Shown here in pieces: positions 61,941-64,000 of a DNA stretch of 64,000 nt (position 1 is the first letter of the stretch; the number at the start of each line of letters is the position of its first letter). The DNA comes from Enemella dayhoffiae. GTDB lineage: Bacteria; Actinomycetota; Actinomycetes; Propionibacteriales; Propionibacteriaceae. The stretch lies in assembly GCF_002250625.1 (NCBI RefSeq), contig NZ_NMVQ01000006.1, positions 1-64,000 on the forward strand. Direction: 5' to 3'. The notes beneath the pieces are model-generated. The model did no database searches and was not told where the DNA came from. It saw only the letters and a list, made by a program, of their open reading frames with translations. The position numbers and the translations under genes were made by a program.

Positions 61941-63068
61941 TCAGGCGGCGGCGTAGTAGACCGCGTCGATCGCTTCCTGGTAACGCAGCACCAGGTCGGC
62001 GCAGGTGCTCTCCCAGGTGCGGTGCTCCACGGCCTCGCGCGCCTTGCGGGCGAAGATGCTGCGCTTGAAGTCGTCGCCCAGCAGGTCACGGACGTGTGCC
62101 CGCATGCCCGCCAGGTTGCCCGGCTCATACAGCCAGCCGGTGTGCGACGGGTCGATCAGGTCGATGGGGCCGCCGCGGGCCGGCGCGATCGCGGGTACGC
62201 CGGAGGCCTGGGCCTCCTGGATGGTCTGGCAGAACGTCTCCAGCTCACCCGGTGCGACGAACAGGTCGAAGCTGGCCATCGCCCGCGGCAGGTCGTCGCC
62301 GGTGAGCTGGCCGAGGAAGATCGCGTGCGGCAGGATCCGCTGCAGCTCCTCGTGGCGCGGGCCCTTGCCGACGATGACCGTGCGGGTGTTGGGCAGGTCG
62401 GCCAGCACCTCGAGGTCGTCCACCTGCTTCTCGGTGGCCAGGCGGCCGACGTAGCCGATCACCTTTTCGCCGTTGGGCGCCCACTGCCGACGCAGCTCCT
62501 CGTCGCGCTTGCCGGGGTGGAAGCGGACCGAGTCGACCCCGCGGCCCCACAGCCCGACCCGCTGGACGCCGAGCGAGATCAGCTGCTGGCGGGCGTAGGT
62601 CGAGGGGGCGAGGGTCATCGTGGCCAGCTGGTGCACGTTGCGCACCCACTTCCACAACAGCTGTTCGGCCTGCGGGATGCCGTAGCGGGTGACGTAGGTG
62701 GGCACCTCGGTCTGATAGATCGCGACCGTCGGCAGGCCCATCCGGTGGGCCGCCAGCCCGGCCCGCTGACCGAGCGCGAACGGGGCGGCCAGGTGCACCA
62801 CGTCGGGGTTGAAGTCGGCGAAGATCCGCTCGAACCGCCACTGCGGGGTGGTGGCGAGCTGGACGTCGGAATAACCGGGCAGCGCCAGCGAGGTGACCGG
62901 GACCACCGGGAACCCCTCGTATTCCCGCGGGGCGCGACCGCCGTGCGCCGGAGCGATCACCAGGGCCTCGTGGCCGGTCGCCCGGAGGTGCTCGAGGACC
63001 CGCAGCACGGAGTGGGTGACTCCGTTGATCTGCGGCAGGAAGGACTCGGTCACGATGGCTACCCGCAC
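61941..63068 (-). CDS. GT4 glycosyltransferase, GDP-mannose-dependent mannosyltransferase-like
   Basis: A 375-residue GT-B enzyme. VRVAIVTESFLPQINGVTHS is the classic start of actinobacterial lipid mannosyltransferases (MgtA/PimB-type), with YGIPQAEQLLWKWVRNVHQL, LWGRGVDSVRFHPGKRDEEL, VIGYVGRLATEKQVDDLEVL and the E-x7-E motif in GELETFCQTIQEAQASGVPA. It probably adds mannose to a glycolipid. TACGTT lies exactly 6 nt before GTG 63068, so it is another predicted leaderless gene. Confidence 0.87.
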   Translation of the reverse strand: MRVAIVTESFLPQINGVTHSVLRVLEHLRATGHEALVIAPAHGGRAPREYEGFPVVPVTSLALPGYSDVQLATTPQWRFERIFADFNPDVVHLAAPFALGQRAGLAAHRMGLPTVAIYQTEVPTYVTRYGIPQAEQLLWKWVRNVHQLATMTLAPSTYARQQLISLGVQRVGLWGRGVDSVRFHPGKRDEELRRQWAPNGEKVIGYVGRLATEKQVDDLEVLADLPNTRTVIVGKGPRHEELQRILPHAIFLGQLTGDDLPRAMASFDLFVAPGELETFCQTIQEAQASGVPAIAPARGGPIDLIDPSHTGWLYEPGNLAGMRAHVRDLLGDDFKRSIFARKAREAVEHRTWESTCADLVLRYQEAIDAVYYAAA

Positions 63069-63272
63069 ATCCCCAACGTAGCCGGGCCCGGGCAAAGACT
63101 CGTAACCCTCGAGTCGTCGTGTCCGCCAACAGAAGGTGACGAATCGGTGCACACGGGCGAACCCGAGGGGTCAACCGCACAACTCCGGTGTCACGCCGTG
63201 ACCCCGACGAGGGGACGCGGGCCTGCGCGGCGCCCCCGCCAATGATCAAGGAATTCTGCGGTTGGTGCCCGG

Positions 63273-64000
63273 TCACGGAGCGGTCTCCGGCTGCTGCGAG
63301 TGCCCGGCGGCCCTCCGGGGGAGCGCGAGCATCGCCACCGCGGCCAGGAGATAGGTGGCGATCTGCCACGGCAGCACCTGCATGAGGGCGTGACCGAACA
63401 CCTGCTCGGCCGTCCCCGGTGGGTGCGGAGCGGCCGACGAGTGCAGCGCCTGGAAGAAGATCGTTGCCAGGACGGCGATCCCGACCGCACCGCCGATCTG
63501 GTTCACGGTGGAGAGCACGCCGCCCGCCGAGCCGGCGTCGCCTGCGGGAACCCCGGCCAGGACCACGTTGACCAGGATCGGCGCGCCCAGTCCGAGCCCC
63601 AGGCCGCCGAGCAGCAGCACGCCGGCCAGCGGCCAGTAGCCCGGTGTCTCACCGTCGCGCAGAAGCCACCACAGCAGCCCCTGGGAGGCGGCCAGGGTCA
63701 ATGACCCGGTGATCACCAGCGCGCGACCAGCCTTGGCCGCCAACGCGACGCCGGCACCGGAGGTGATCATGGAACCGATCGCATACGGAAGGATCACCAG
63801 TCCGGTTTCCCAGGCCGTTCGCCCGGTCCCGGCCTGCAGGTAGATCGACAGCACGAGGAAGAACGACGCCAGCCCACCGAAGAAGAGGGTGGCGGCGACC
63901 AGGCCCGCGGCGAAGGGCCGGATCGACAGCAGCGCGGGATCCAGGATCGGTTGGCCACCTCGCCGGGCGAGTCGCGTCTCGTGCCACAGGAAAACGGTCA
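63273..64000 (-). CDS. MFS transporter (DHA2/EmrB-like), C-terminal part, cut by the window end
   Basis: The frame is open to the window edge and encodes at least the last six TM helices: PFAAGLVAATLFFGGLASFF, LVLSIYLQAGTGRTAWETGL, LGLGLGAPILVNVVLAGVPA, GDAGSAGGVLSTVNQIGGAV. The last is the typical late motif of DHA2 14-TM drug exporters. It ends HSQQPETAP at 63273. The N-terminal half and promoter are outside. Confidence 0.8.
   Translation of the reverse strand, partial: TVFLWHETRLARRGGQPILDPALLSIRPFAAGLVAATLFFGGLASFFLVLSIYLQAGTGRTAWETGLVILPYAIGSMITSGAGVALAAKAGRALVITGSLTLAASQGLLWWLLRDGETPGYWPLAGVLLLGGLGLGLGAPILVNVVLAGVPAGDAGSAGGVLSTVNQIGGAVGIAVLATIFFQALHSSAAPHPPGTAEQVFGHALMQVLPWQIATYLLAAVAMLALPRRAAGHSQQPETAP

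Overview
The window is high-GC chromosomal DNA from an actinobacterium. The order rplN-rplX-rplE-rpsZ-rpsH-rplF-rplR-rpsE-rpmD-rplO, secY-adk-map, infA-rpmJ-rpsM-rpsK-rpsD-rpoA-rplQ and rplM-rpsI-glmM is typical of Actinomycetota. So are the zinc-type S14, the MerR, FadR-type and TetR regulators, and the many genes without a ribosome binding site. Dispersed palindromes built on TGGCTTCGACAGGCTCAGCC and the gene content fit Propionibacteriales (Propionibacteriaceae), but that assignment is an inference from memory.

Layout. 0-2.6 kb: the right end of an IS481-type element sits inside a response-regulator gene, next to decayed kinase and membrane-protein genes and an unknown protein with a duplicated domain. 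2.6-7.2 kb: the spc ribosomal operon. 7.3-11.3 kb: a secreted EEP-family nuclease/phosphatase, then secY-adk-map. 11.5-16.1 kb: a five-gene branched-chain amino-acid type ABC importer. 16.3-20.3 kb: a DUF1707-like membrane protein, a ferritin-like diiron protein and a giant double GT87-like membrane glycosyltransferase. 20.3-21.4 kb: a decayed polymorphic toxin/immunity islet. 21.6-25.8 kb: the alpha operon, with rpoA bracketed by two copies of a hairpin-rich repeat and rplQ carrying a C-terminal extension domain. 25.8-36.2 kb: MerR and GntR regulators among acyl-CoA and aromatic-type catabolic genes, most of them broken. 36.2-44.7 kb: GT4 plus transglutaminase-like protein, a PEP-utilising enzyme, sodA, CsbD, a broken cupin, a methyltransferase, truA, trmB and a shortened yccF. 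44.8-48.9 kb: citrate synthase, rplM-rpsI, glmM. 48.9-52.0 kb: an MFS transporter, a broken GlxA-type regulator and a second toxin/immunity cassette with a GH-E-like nuclease. 52-64 kb: coaA/glmS divergent pair, an IMPACT-family protein, a hydratase, a TetR locus, acpS, nnr, alr, an alpha/beta hydrolase, a GT4 mannosyltransferase-like gene and the end of an MFS gene cut by the window.

How it fits together. Translation, secretion, cell-wall precursor (glmM, glmS, alr), CoA/ACP (coaA, acpS) and central-carbon genes are intact, while at least a dozen accessory genes carry frameshifts, stops or deletions. The concentration of lesions in accessory genes suggests real gene decay rather than uniform sequencing error, though reads are needed to be certain.

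The most interesting signals are: (1) about ten genes whose start codon lies exactly 6 nt after a -10-like hexamer, implying leaderless transcripts; (2) two related toxin/immunity loci; (3) a textbook MerR operator with a 19-bp spacer whose start site coincides with the ATG; (4) an 18-bp operator shared by a TetR gene and a truncated SDR gene; (5) duplicated hairpin arrays on both sides of rpoA.
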